Part shown: positions 55,348-62,270 of the stretch, piece by piece
Numbering within the stretch: position 1 is the first letter of the stretch
How the letters are laid out: each line of letters begins with the position of its first letter
Program-made: the position numbers and the translations under genes
Assembly: GCF_023217965.1 (NCBI RefSeq)
Contig: NZ_JALPSC010000002.1
Span: forward strand, 930,001 to 994,000
Source of the DNA: Prevotella sp. E13-27
Lineage (GTDB): Bacteria; Bacteroidota; Bacteroidia; Bacteroidales; Bacteroidaceae
Direction of reading: 5' to 3'
DNA length: 64,000 nt
Notes under the pieces: model-generated
The model's database searches: none
What the model saw: only the letters and a program-made list of their open reading frames with translations
Told to the model about the DNA's origin: nothing

Positions 55348-56085
55348 ATGAAGATAAAAAACATCATGCTTATGGCAGCAGTAGCAACAGCAACTCTGAC
55401 GGGTTGCGGTAGTAGAGAAAATAAGGTGGAGACAACCGACTTTGTGGACGACGTAAAGGTGGCACTTGCCGATAGCGGGCGCATAGACTTGAATGCTTTG
55501 CAATGGACGAGGGAGCCTAAAGCCTTTGAGGTCAAAGGTGATACCATAGCCATCACTACCGCTCCGCACACCGACCTATGGCAGCGCACGTACTATCACT
55601 TCCAGAACGACAATGCGCCCGTGCTACAGATGAAGACAAAGGAAAAATTCTTCAGTTTCGTGGTGAAGACCGACTTCACGCAGAGCCACCAGCGCTTCGA
55701 CCAATGCGGCATCGTGATGTATCTGGATAGCGAGAACTGGCTGAAAGGTTCTGTGGAATATGAGAACGACGAGTTCCAGCACTTAGGCAGCGTAGCCACC
55801 AACAAGGGCTATTCTGATTGGGCTACGACGGCTATCCCTGCCGATGTCAAGACCATGTGGTACCGTTTCTCGCGCCGAGAGGATGACTACTGCATCGAAT
55901 GTTCTACCGATGGCGAGAATTTCAGTCATATGCGCATCTGTCACATGTATGCTGCTGCCGACGAAATCAGTTTCGGCATATATGCCTGTTCGCCAGAGGA
56001 ATCATCATTCACCGCCCTCTTTTCAGACATGAAGATTACCGAGTGTGTTTGGAAGGCTCACGACGGTCAGCAGCCGGACTTGTAA
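55348..56085 (+). CDS. DUF1349 lipoprotein (concanavalin-like fold)
   Basis: 245 residues. The signal ends TATLTGCGSR (lipobox). The DUF1349 fold is seen in TTAPHTDLWQRTYYHFQNDN, FSFVVKTDFTQSHQRFDQCG, IVMYLDSENWLKGSVEYEND and FGIYACSPEESSFTALFSDM. This group has a laminarinase-like jelly roll and may bind sugars. It follows the thioesterase by 15 bases and its stop lies in a junction palindrome. Confidence 0.88.
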   Translation: MKIKNIMLMAAVATATLTGCGSRENKVETTDFVDDVKVALADSGRIDLNALQWTREPKAFEVKGDTIAITTAPHTDLWQRTYYHFQNDNAPVLQMKTKEKFFSFVVKTDFTQSHQRFDQCGIVMYLDSENWLKGSVEYENDEFQHLGSVATNKGYSDWATTAIPADVKTMWYRFSRREDDYCIECSTDGENFSHMRICHMYAAADEISFGIYACSPEESSFTALFSDMKITECVWKAHDGQQPDL

Positions 56086-56096
56086 ATTCTAATTTA
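56083..56096 (+). repeat. Junction palindrome, copy 7
   Basis: TAAATTCTAATTTA, beginning with the stop of the DUF1349 gene and followed by TCAG, as in the related AATTTATCAG before the other Sel1 gene at 30310. Confidence 0.7.
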
Positions 56097-56112
56097 TCAG
56101 TCTAAGAATCAT

Positions 56113-56538
56113 ATGCCCAAGGAACGTAACAAGGCTGATGGCTATCGTGAGAAGGTACCGATTAAGCGAGAGAAAATTGATGCATGCATCGACTCTTCCG
56201 AGCGTGAGGTGTCTCGACCAAAGGTCAAGGCTTACAAGGGTAACACCAAGGCGATGAACAGAATGTTTGCCCCTATGGCTTACGCCGCTTCCCCGATTAA
56301 CGGGGATGCTCAAAGGTATGAGCTGGCGGCCAATGGCGGTGATGCTCAGGCACAGTTCGCCACAGGCTGGTTCTTGCGTCCCTTCGGTAGCAAGCGAGCA
56401 GAGCTCGAGCGTCTGATGACTGGCACAGGCGTTCCCAAGGATGAGCGCAAAGGGCTGAAATGGATTCACAAGGCAACGTTTCAGGGATTCCAGCCCGCCA
56501 TCGACTACTGCAAGGAACAGGGGTATAAGTGGTATTAA
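56113..56538 (+). CDS. Sel1-type protein rebuilt as a mosaic of host segments and palindromic elements
   Basis: 141 residues, open throughout. It starts and ends like the gene at 30357 (MPKERNKADGYREK; KGLKWIHKATFQGFQPAIDY) but is interrupted three times: IKREKIDACIDSSEREVSRP is a family 2 hairpin; FAPMAYAASPINGDAQR holds a CCCCG-ATTAA-CGGGG palindrome and replaces about 120 residues of Sel1 repeats; RPFGSKRAELERL is a 39-base family 2-like insertion. Only about one Sel1 repeat remains, so scaffold function is doubtful even though the frame is intact. Confidence 0.75.
   Translation: MPKERNKADGYREKVPIKREKIDACIDSSEREVSRPKVKAYKGNTKAMNRMFAPMAYAASPINGDAQRYELAANGGDAQAQFATGWFLRPFGSKRAELERLMTGTGVPKDERKGLKWIHKATFQGFQPAIDYCKEQGYKWY
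56166..56208 (+). repeat. Family 2 hairpin element
   Basis: GCGAGAGAAAATTGATGCAT then GCATCGACTCTTCCGAGCGT. The inner arm ATGCATGCAT differs from other copies but is still palindromic. Translated in frame. Confidence 0.75.
56290..56306 (+). repeat. Small CCCCG/CGGGG palindrome in the Sel1 mosaic
   Basis: TCCCCG, ATTAA, CGGGGA. Located where most Sel1 repeats are missing relative to the paralog. Confidence 0.6.
56377..56415 (+). repeat. 39-base in-frame insertion with an AAGCGAG...CTCGAGCG palindrome
   Basis: Splits the sequence TTTCTG/ATGACTGGCACAGG that is continuous in the paralog at 30917. It contains AAGCGAGCAGAGCTCGAGCG, and 39 bases is a multiple of three. Confidence 0.75.
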
Positions 56539-56567
56539 CGAAAAGAACAAAACTAACAAATACGATT

Positions 56568-57188
56568 ATGAAAGTATTACTATTAAACGGAAGTGCCAAC
56601 AAGAAAGGCAACACGTTTACAGCACTCACTGAGATTGCCAACAAATTAGAGAAAAATGGTGTAGAGGCAGAAATCATCCAGCTGGGCAACAAGCCCGTCC
56701 GTGGCTGTATTGCCTGCGGACAGTGCCGGATGAAACGACTGGGACATTGTGTCTTTGATGATGACATCTGCAACCGTATCGTAGAGAAACTTAACGAGGC
56801 TGATGCACTCATCGTTGGCTCGCCCGTCTATTACGGTCAGCCCAACGGAGCGGTGATGGTCGTGCTCCAGCGTGCCTTCTTCTCGGGTGCCAAGGTTCAG
56901 GACAAGCCTGCGGCAGCAGTTGCCGTTTGTCGCCGTGGTGGTGCTTCGGCTGCCTACCAGACACTGAACTTGATGTTCGAGATGATGAACATGCCCATCG
57001 TGACCTCACAATACTGGAACATCGCCTACGGCATGGCTCCAGGCGAAGTGACACAGGACACCGAGGGTATGCAGACCATGCGCACATTGGCCGACAACAT
57101 GGCATGGCTGCTGAAGAAGATCCACGCCGATGATCAGCCTGACTATCCTGAGCGTGAACCATGGCAGGGCATGAACTTTATCAGATAA
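56568..57188 (+). CDS. NADPH-dependent FMN reductase (flavodoxin fold)
   Basis: 206 residues from MKVLLLNGSANKKGNTFTAL; the longer frame begins inside the Sel1 gene. FMN loop NGSANKKGNT, four-Cys region CIACGQCRMKRLGHCVFDDD, and GSPVYYGQPNGAVMVVLQRA. Related to the FMN reductase at 53945 but a distinct subgroup (multimeric flavodoxin WrbA-like). Cytosolic reductant of flavins or quinones. Three bases separate it from the thioesterase gene downstream. Confidence 0.9.
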   Translation: MKVLLLNGSANKKGNTFTALTEIANKLEKNGVEAEIIQLGNKPVRGCIACGQCRMKRLGHCVFDDDICNRIVEKLNEADALIVGSPVYYGQPNGAVMVVLQRAFFSGAKVQDKPAAAVAVCRRGGASAAYQTLNLMFEMMNMPIVTSQYWNIAYGMAPGEVTQDTEGMQTMRTLADNMAWLLKKIHADDQPDYPEREPWQGMNFIR

Positions 57189-57191
57189 AGA

Positions 57192-58013
57192 ATGATTACA
57201 AACGGAAAATACAGACATACCTACACAGCCACGGCATCGGACATCACGCCTTTGTACAGACTAACGCCGAATGTCATGCTGATGTACTTCCAGGACAGTT
57301 TCGCCCGGCTGATGACCATCCACCATGTGGCTGCCTTCGACATCGTGAAGCAGCATCGTATGTGGGTCATCACGGAGGTGCAGATGGACATACGACCGAC
57401 GGTTACATACTGGTCGGAGGATTTCACGGTGGAGATATGGGTGAGCGAACTTACTTCACTCCGCATCTACTGCGATTTCCGCATTGTCCGTAAGGATCGC
57501 TCGACCTCAGGTCGCTTGCAAGGCAAGAACGAGCAGTTAATAGCCTCTGGCACAAGTCGGTGGAACATCCTCAATCTCGACACCAAGCGATTGGAAACAA
57601 CCGATTTCCTTGTCGATAAGCTGACAGTGGTGCCTGAACTGATGACTGCCAGTCATAAGAAAGTGCGGTTCCCCAAACCGCAGTCGTTCGACATGCAGAT
57701 GGGGCATCGGGCAACACGTCTTGACCTTGATTTTAATTTCCACGTCAGCAACCGCAGCTATGTCACTATTGCCCTGTTGACCATGCCCGACGAAGTGCTG
57801 GCTTCGCAGACGTTGACATCCGTCATCGTCCACTGGCTGCATGAGACCTATCTTGATGAAACTCTAACTTGCCACATGTCTCACATAGATGATGGTAGTT
57901 ACCTCCATACGCTTACGAATGCGGAGGACATAGTGGTCTGTGAACTTATGAGCAGATGGCAGCAACAGCCTGCAATACCAGAAGTCAGCGAAGTGCTGAA
58001 CAGGCATTTATAA
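57192..58013 (+). CDS. Acyl-ACP thioesterase-like protein
   Basis: 273 residues, two hotdog domains: LTPNVMLMYFQDSFARLMTI, DIRPTVTYWSEDFTVEIWVS, and the second domain MGHRATRLDLDFNFHVSNRS with the catalytic region D.DFN.HVSNRSY. The segment KDRSTSGRLQGKNEQLIASG near residue 100 looks longer than expected and contains an inverse family 2-like palindrome (57498-57517). It is divergent in sequence from the thioesterase at 54628. Acyl-thioester hydrolysis is expected. Confidence 0.85.
   Translation: MITNGKYRHTYTATASDITPLYRLTPNVMLMYFQDSFARLMTIHHVAAFDIVKQHRMWVITEVQMDIRPTVTYWSEDFTVEIWVSELTSLRIYCDFRIVRKDRSTSGRLQGKNEQLIASGTSRWNILNLDTKRLETTDFLVDKLTVVPELMTASHKKVRFPKPQSFDMQMGHRATRLDLDFNFHVSNRSYVTIALLTMPDEVLASQTLTSVIVHWLHETYLDETLTCHMSHIDDGSYLHTLTNAEDIVVCELMSRWQQQPAIPEVSEVLNRHL
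57498..57517 (-). repeat. Family 2-like palindrome inside the thioesterase gene
   Basis: CGCTCGACCTCAGGTCGCTT; the inverse reads AAGCGACCTGAGGTCGAGCG, closely like AAGCGAGCAGAGCTCGAGCG at 56392. Translated in frame. Confidence 0.6.
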
Positions 58014-58117
58014 AATGCTAATAGATAAGTCGGATTTTCGCAAACAAGAAGTAAAGTCAATAATTTGAAAGGTCTTGGCAGAGACCAGTGCCTCGTCACG
58101 AAACACTCCAAAAAAAT
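58014..58117 (+). other. Short gap with a degenerate junction motif
   Basis: AGATAAGTCGGATTTTCG at 58023-58040 resembles AGATAAATCGGAATTTATGG at 50074, though it is not at a stop codon. No gene or -7 box was recognised. Confidence 0.4.
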
Positions 58118-59059
58118 ATGAAGAAAGTAATGTTTTTATTGGCAGTAGGTGTGATGTGCCTGACAGCCTGCGCTCAGAAAAAGGGTGGCGAACGTGGTAC
58201 TCGCCAAGGTGGCCGCATGGTGATTAACAAAGATTCTGACAGCGTTTTCGTGGCATTGAAACAGGAAGCACTGGGCAAGTTCAAGCAACTGACGTTCAAC
58301 GATGAACTGACAGGCAAGACGATGGAGTATAATCTGCTGATTCCCGAAGGTGCAGAGGCAGGTCAGAAACTCCCCTTAGTGCTCTTCATGGCTGATGCCA
58401 GTACTGCAGGAAAGGAAGTGACGGCTCCGCTCACTCAGGGCTATGGAGCATTGGAGTTCGCCTCAGACAGGGATCAGAAAGAGCATCCTTCATTCGTCCT
58501 GGTTCCCCAATACACGGAATGGGCGGTGCAGGATGACTGGAGCACCACTGACGAGGTAGAAATGACCATCCGACTGCTTCAGACCCTCTGCAAGGAATAC
58601 AATGTAGATACCAACCGTCTATACACCACAGGTCAGTCAATGGGTGGCATGATGTCGTTCTACTTCAACATCACCCATCCCGACCTCTTTGCCGCCTCGC
58701 TCTTCGTCAGTAGCCAGTGGGACACTTCGAAAATGCAGGACTTCGGCAAGAAGCATTTCTTCTACGTCGTAGCTGGTGGCGACCAGAAGGCATCGGGTGG
58801 CATGAGAGACCTGGCAAAGGTGCTGAAGGAGAATGATGCCCGTGTTGACTCTGCATCATGGAGTGCAAAATTGCCGTCTGCGGAACAAGAGAAGTTGGCA
58901 GAAAAACTGATTGCCCGTGACGGCAATATCAACTTCATCCGTTGGGAGGCAGGAAGCGTACTCCCCGAATCGGGCAAGGGCATGGAGCACATGGCATCCT
59001 TCGACTATGGATATAAGATTGCCGCAGTTCGCGACTGGCTGTTCAAACAGAGTAAATAG
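58118..59059 (+). CDS. Exported alpha/beta hydrolase (PHB-depolymerase/esterase-like)
   Basis: 313 residues. The lipoprotein-type signal ends VMCLTACAQ. Alpha/beta-hydrolase core: YNLLIPEGAEAGQKLPLVLF, then the nucleophile elbow TGQSMGGMMS (GxSxG), preceded by YNVDTNRLY. A His near HMASFDYGY is the likely catalytic base. Such proteins cleave esters of feruloyl or acetyl groups on plant polysaccharides or polyesters. Located outside the cytoplasm. Confidence 0.87.
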   Translation: MKKVMFLLAVGVMCLTACAQKKGGERGTRQGGRMVINKDSDSVFVALKQEALGKFKQLTFNDELTGKTMEYNLLIPEGAEAGQKLPLVLFMADASTAGKEVTAPLTQGYGALEFASDRDQKEHPSFVLVPQYTEWAVQDDWSTTDEVEMTIRLLQTLCKEYNVDTNRLYTTGQSMGGMMSFYFNITHPDLFAASLFVSSQWDTSKMQDFGKKHFFYVVAGGDQKASGGMRDLAKVLKENDARVDSASWSAKLPSAEQEKLAEKLIARDGNINFIRWEAGSVLPESGKGMEHMASFDYGYKIAAVRDWLFKQSK

Positions 59060-59083
59060 ACTTTGACAAATCCAAACCGACAA

Positions 59084-60379
59084 ATGAAAAGATTATATAT
59101 TGAGCGTTTCTACTTGAATAGGGCCGATGACGAGTACCCTATGACAGTGCGCATCATTCTGCAGATGAAGGATGATGTGGATAGGCATCTGTTCGAGGAA
59201 GCAGTTGCAGCAGCGCAGACGAGATACCCTTACCTGTGTGTCAAACTTGGTGTCGAACGCGATGCTGACGGCAGCGAGCACTATGTCTATCACGACAATC
59301 CACAGCCTTGGAAAGTCTCGGGCTGTCGTCAGCCGGTATGCTTGTGCAGTGAAGAAGCCAATGAGCATCTGATGGCATTCGCGTGGTGGGACGATTGCGT
59401 GGCATTGGATTTCTTTCATGCGCTCATCGACGGGACTGCCGCCTATCGCATCCTCCGGACATTGCTCTATGAATACTGCCGGCGACGCTACGATAGTGAG
59501 TTAGACAATACAGGAGTCTGGGTGGCAGGTGACATCATCGACGAGGCAAAATGGACTGATCCTGCCACACTGCCAAGACCAACGAGCATCCACCCGCAGC
59601 AGCTGCCTGAACGTCCTAAGGTTATCAATCTGGCCACCGATGCCATCGTACCCCTTGCTGATAAGAAAGAAGTGGTACAGATACGCATCTCTGAGGAGCA
59701 GATGATGAAGCGTGTGCGGGCATGCGGTGCCACGCCTACTTCTTTCCTAACCCTGCTTCTGGCAAGAGCCATCGCCAGTCTGCATCCAGAGAGTGCGCCT
59801 CTGGCACCAACCGTTACAGTAGCAGTTGATTTGAGAAAGACACTCGGAACCACTGCGGCACACCATTCACAAGTAGGCGGACTGTTCCTGCCACTGGGGC
59901 AAGATATGCAGCAGGCGGACTTTGATACTCAGATAGCAGCTTTCCGCAAGATGATAGCCGAGCAGACTTATCCAGACAACCTGCAAGACTATTTCTGGCA
60001 GACCCAAGACCGGATGGAAAGGGTGGAACAACTGCCCACGCTTCAAGCCCGCTATCAGGCCTTTGCTCCAACAAACCAACTGAGCCAGCAGTACGGTTCA
60101 TGCATGTTCAGCTATGTAGGGAAGGCTGGTCTTGGTGCTGCCGAACAATATATCAGGGAGATGCGCACAGAGACCGACTCTGCCTATATGATTGTGGTGG
60201 AAGTAAGTGCTGCCGCAGGTGTTTTCAGCATCAGTTTCATGCAGCGTTTTGCAACCGATGTATATCTTGATACGTTCCTCGACGAGCTGCATCAGCAGGG
60301 GCTGACTTACGAGATTCCAGACCGTCATCCGCTACAGATAGCCCCCATTGCCGATTATCGAAATACTAAGCAGAAATGA
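59084..60379 (+). CDS. Condensation-domain-like acyltransferase
   Basis: 431 residues. The catalytic motif HALIDGTAAYRILRTLLYEY fits HxxxDG of condensation/alcohol acetyltransferase/WS-DGAT enzymes. N-terminal subdomain (MTVRIILQMKDDVDRHLFEE, AVAAAQTRYPYLCVKLG) and C-terminal half (PTVTVAVDLRKTLGTTAAHH, DFG-like QYGSCMFSYVGKAGLGA) follow the chloramphenicol acetyltransferase-type fold. It joins an acyl group from CoA or carrier to an alcohol or amine. No carrier-protein gene is nearby. It overlaps the next gene by ATGA. Confidence 0.8.
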   Translation: MKRLYIERFYLNRADDEYPMTVRIILQMKDDVDRHLFEEAVAAAQTRYPYLCVKLGVERDADGSEHYVYHDNPQPWKVSGCRQPVCLCSEEANEHLMAFAWWDDCVALDFFHALIDGTAAYRILRTLLYEYCRRRYDSELDNTGVWVAGDIIDEAKWTDPATLPRPTSIHPQQLPERPKVINLATDAIVPLADKKEVVQIRISEEQMMKRVRACGATPTSFLTLLLARAIASLHPESAPLAPTVTVAVDLRKTLGTTAAHHSQVGGLFLPLGQDMQQADFDTQIAAFRKMIAEQTYPDNLQDYFWQTQDRMERVEQLPTLQARYQAFAPTNQLSQQYGSCMFSYVGKAGLGAAEQYIREMRTETDSAYMIVVEVSAAAGVFSISFMQRFATDVYLDTFLDELHQQGLTYEIPDRHPLQIAPIADYRNTKQK

Positions 60380-60464
60380 ACATAGAAGACTATCGCGAGT
60401 ATTGCCTGTCATTGGGCGAAGACATTGAGGAGAAGCTTCCTTTCCAGAAATTCTTTGCAAAGCA

Positions 60465-60482
60465 AAGCGGCAAAGCCGAGCG
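60465..60482 (+). repeat. Short family 2-like palindrome
   Basis: AAGCGGCAAAGCCGAGCG, sharing 16 bases with 44543-44558 in the flavin reductase gene. Confidence 0.65.
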
Positions 60483-60505
60483 CAAAAGTGGCGAAGGAGT
60501 ATTGG

Positions 60506-60546
60506 GGTACCCTCCACGAGATTATCAATCTCGCGGATTCCTCCCT
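60506..60546 (+). repeat. Family 3 hairpin element, copy C
   Basis: GGTACCCTCCA, stem CGAGATT-ATC-AATCTCG, CGGATTCCTCCCT. It differs from copy A only in the two stem dinucleotides, which change together and keep pairing. Confidence 0.9.
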
Positions 60547-60789
60547 TCTACGTCATGGGACACATGTTTTCATTCTTCGACTGCAACGACTTCTCTGTCA
60601 TCTCGCTCAAATGCCAGCCAGAGCGTATTGAAGACTTGAAAGTAGAGTATGATTGTATTGGCAATCCATATAACGAATCGCCAAAGCACTGGATTGGCAT
60701 CAACCCAAATTCTGCACCAGACGACTTACTGCAGGAACTGACACGGAACTCATACGAGATAGTCAAGGCGAAATATACGAAGAAATGAT

Positions 60790-60843
60790 ATGAAAGTTTC
60801 TGTATATGCAACTTTTCGCATCGTTCTTACGTCTAACAGGTAG
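60790..60843 (+). pseudogene. 17-codon gene start, possibly of a ThiS/MoaD-like gene
   Basis: [17 protein letters not shown] and stop. The start is reminiscent of small ubiquitin-fold sulfur carriers, but the piece is too short to be sure. AAAGTTTCT (60793) and AGAAACTTT (60842) form inverted repeats around it. Confidence 0.25.
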
Positions 60844-60866
60844 AAACTTTTAAAAAGAAAACGAAT

Positions 60867-61184
60867 ATGATACTCTCAACAACCCCACAAATTGAAGGTC
60901 ACAGCATCCGCGAGTACAAAGGTATTGTGACAGGTGAAACCATTATCGGTGCTAACATGTTCAAGGATCTGTTTGCTGGCATCCGCGACATCGTAGGCGG
61001 TCGTGCAGGTGCTTATGAGAAAGTACTTTCCGAAGCCAAGGACACCTCCATGCAGGAGATGATGCAGCGTGCTCAGGCTATGGGAGCCAATGCCATCGTA
61101 GGCATCGACATCGACTACGAGACCGTCGGTGCTGACGGCTCGATGCTCATGGTAGCCACCAGCGGAACGGCAGTTGTAATCTGA
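60867..61184 (+). CDS. YbjQ-family (DUF74) protein
   Basis: 105 residues. Family motifs: [60 protein letters not shown]. YbjQ/YdfR-type proteins form pentamers and are annotated as possible heavy-metal binding; the role is unknown. Two bases precede the iron-sulfur membrane protein gene, so the two are probably co-expressed. Confidence 0.92.
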   Translation: MILSTTPQIEGHSIREYKGIVTGETIIGANMFKDLFAGIRDIVGGRAGAYEKVLSEAKDTSMQEMMQRAQAMGANAIVGIDIDYETVGADGSMLMVATSGTAVVI

Positions 61185-61186
61185 TA

Positions 61187-62008
61187 ATGAAAAAATACCG
61201 CTCTTCCATCATTCTGTGGCTGGTATTCGAAGCCATTGCCATTTGGTTGTGGCAGGCAACAGGGAATCTGTTCTTCTTGCTCAACTTCTCATATATCGGC
61301 TTTTGTATCGGCTTCGGAGGAACCCTGTTCGCTGCGGGATGGAAGTACGCCAGGGAGTTCACCCAATTCGGCGTAGGAACTTATATGCTCGTGTTTCTTG
61401 GCCTGATATGCCGTGAGAACATGCAAATCGAGGGACTGTGGTATTATCTACTAAGTGGAGTCTGGGGAGCAGGAACACTCCACTATGCCATCGCCAAGAT
61501 TTTCGGCCCATTGTTGTTCGGCAGAGGATGGTGCGGATATGCCTGCTGGACAGCTATGATCCTAGACCTACTACCATACAAGCAACATCGGACACCAAGA
61601 AAAAGCTGGGGATTCATCCGATATATTATGTTCGGTCTTTCGCTGGCCATCGTCCTGCTTCTGTTCTGGCTTGGCAAGGCAAATGCCTACACGATGTTCA
61701 TGCTTTTCGTCGCAGGCAACATCTTCTATTATGCAGTCGGCATCACCCTCGCTATCCTGCTGAAGGACAATCGCACCTTCTGCAAGTACATCTGCCCCAT
61801 AACGGTGTTCTTGAAGCCGATGAGCTATTACTCCCTGATTCGCATTAAGTGTGATGAGGACAAGTGCATCAGTTGTTGGAAATGCCTGAAGGCCTGTCCG
61901 ATGGAGGTCGAGGCGAACAAGAACGCTCGCATTCGCAAGAATGCTACAGAGTGCATCCTCTGTCAGAAGTGTACGAAGGCCTGTCCGACAAAGGCTTTGT
62001 CTGTTTGA
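61187..62008 (+). CDS. NapH-like membrane protein with two 4Fe-4S clusters
   Basis: 273 residues, five or six membrane helices. Loop motifs GRGWCGYACWTAMILDLLPY and FCKYICPITVFLKP are typical of the NapH/NosR/CcoG group. The C-terminus carries two ferredoxin-type clusters (CISCWKCLKACPMEVE and CILCQKCTKACPTKA). It would pass electrons across or along the inner membrane; the terminal acceptor is unknown. A related protein begins at 63480. Confidence 0.9.
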   Translation: MKKYRSSIILWLVFEAIAIWLWQATGNLFFLLNFSYIGFCIGFGGTLFAAGWKYAREFTQFGVGTYMLVFLGLICRENMQIEGLWYYLLSGVWGAGTLHYAIAKIFGPLLFGRGWCGYACWTAMILDLLPYKQHRTPRKSWGFIRYIMFGLSLAIVLLLFWLGKANAYTMFMLFVAGNIFYYAVGITLAILLKDNRTFCKYICPITVFLKPMSYYSLIRIKCDEDKCISCWKCLKACPMEVEANKNARIRKNATECILCQKCTKACPTKALSV

Positions 62009-62080
62009 ATTGCAAAGCTGGCCCTGTCACCATTCGGAATGGAAGTCGTATAACAAATATGAGTTATTCAATATCTTTAT

Positions 62081-62099
62081 TATATCGCAGACGATATAT
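62081..62099. promoter_or_regulatory. Palindromic operator 1 (probable OhrR/MarR site)
   Basis: TATATCGCAGACGATATAT, a near-perfect palindrome. Two further TCGCnnnCGATA copies follow at 62129 and 62243. Confidence 0.55.
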
Positions 62100-62127
62100 T
62101 ATTAAACTCTCTTAAAGTTTTTAATAA

Positions 62128-62162
62128 ATCGCTTGCGATATAAAATATTATTCTTACCTTTG
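62128..62162 (+). promoter_or_regulatory. Promoter of the peroxidase-OhrR operon with operator 2
   Basis: TTG (62133-62135), 19 bases, TACCTTTG (62155-62162). The -33 box lies inside the palindrome ATCGCTTGCGATAT (62128-62141), so a bound repressor would block the polymerase. Confidence 0.65.
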
Positions 62163-62177
62163 CAACTGTGTTGCGAA

Positions 62178-62235
62178 GATGGGCTGCACTCGGCATAGCT
62201 CAAGCAAGCTTGGCTCTGCTCTCGTTTGCACCATC
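62178..62235 (+). repeat. Palindromic leader element like that at 37933-37987
   Basis: GATGG (62178) pairs with CCATC (62231). Inside are TGCACTCGGCATAGCTCAAG and CAAGCTTGGCTCTGCTCTCG then TTTGCA. The inverse contains CGAGAGCAGAGCC...TGCCGAG, linking it to family 2. Confidence 0.75.
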
Positions 62236-62241
62236 TTTATC

Positions 62242-62254
62242 ATCGCAAACGATA
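62242..62254. promoter_or_regulatory. Palindromic operator 3
   Basis: ATCGCAAACGATA, 17 bases before the peroxidase ATG, downstream of the promoter. Confidence 0.5.
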
Positions 62255-62270
62255 CAAACAGAATAAAGAT

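Larger units (their letters stand above)
60376..60788 (+). pseudogene. MmcQ/YjbR gene broken by two palindromic elements
   Basis: It begins MNIEDYREYCLSLGEDIEEK, exactly like 53497, then gains FAKQSGKAERKSGEG from a short AAGCGGCAAAGCCGAG palindrome where the paralog has KNGEG, then a 41-base family 3 element at 60506 that shifts the frame. The original frame resumes as MGHMFSFFDCNDFSVISLKC from 60555 and ends IVKAKYTKK at 60788. The paralog gives a direct empty-site comparison (GTATTGG/TCTACGT). Its start overlaps the acyltransferase stop. Confidence 0.85.

Noticed and set aside
28114..56096. Classical integron with attC sites
   Set aside because: No integrase gene and no consistent RYYYAAC/GTTRRRY pairs with long imperfect hairpins; the 14-base palindrome does not match attC. 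The cassette idea is kept only as a hypothesis.
60790..60850. Terminator between the broken MmcQ gene and YbjQ
   Set aside because: The arms AAAGTTTCT/AGAAACTTT enclose about 40 bases and no T-run follows, so it is a poor terminator.
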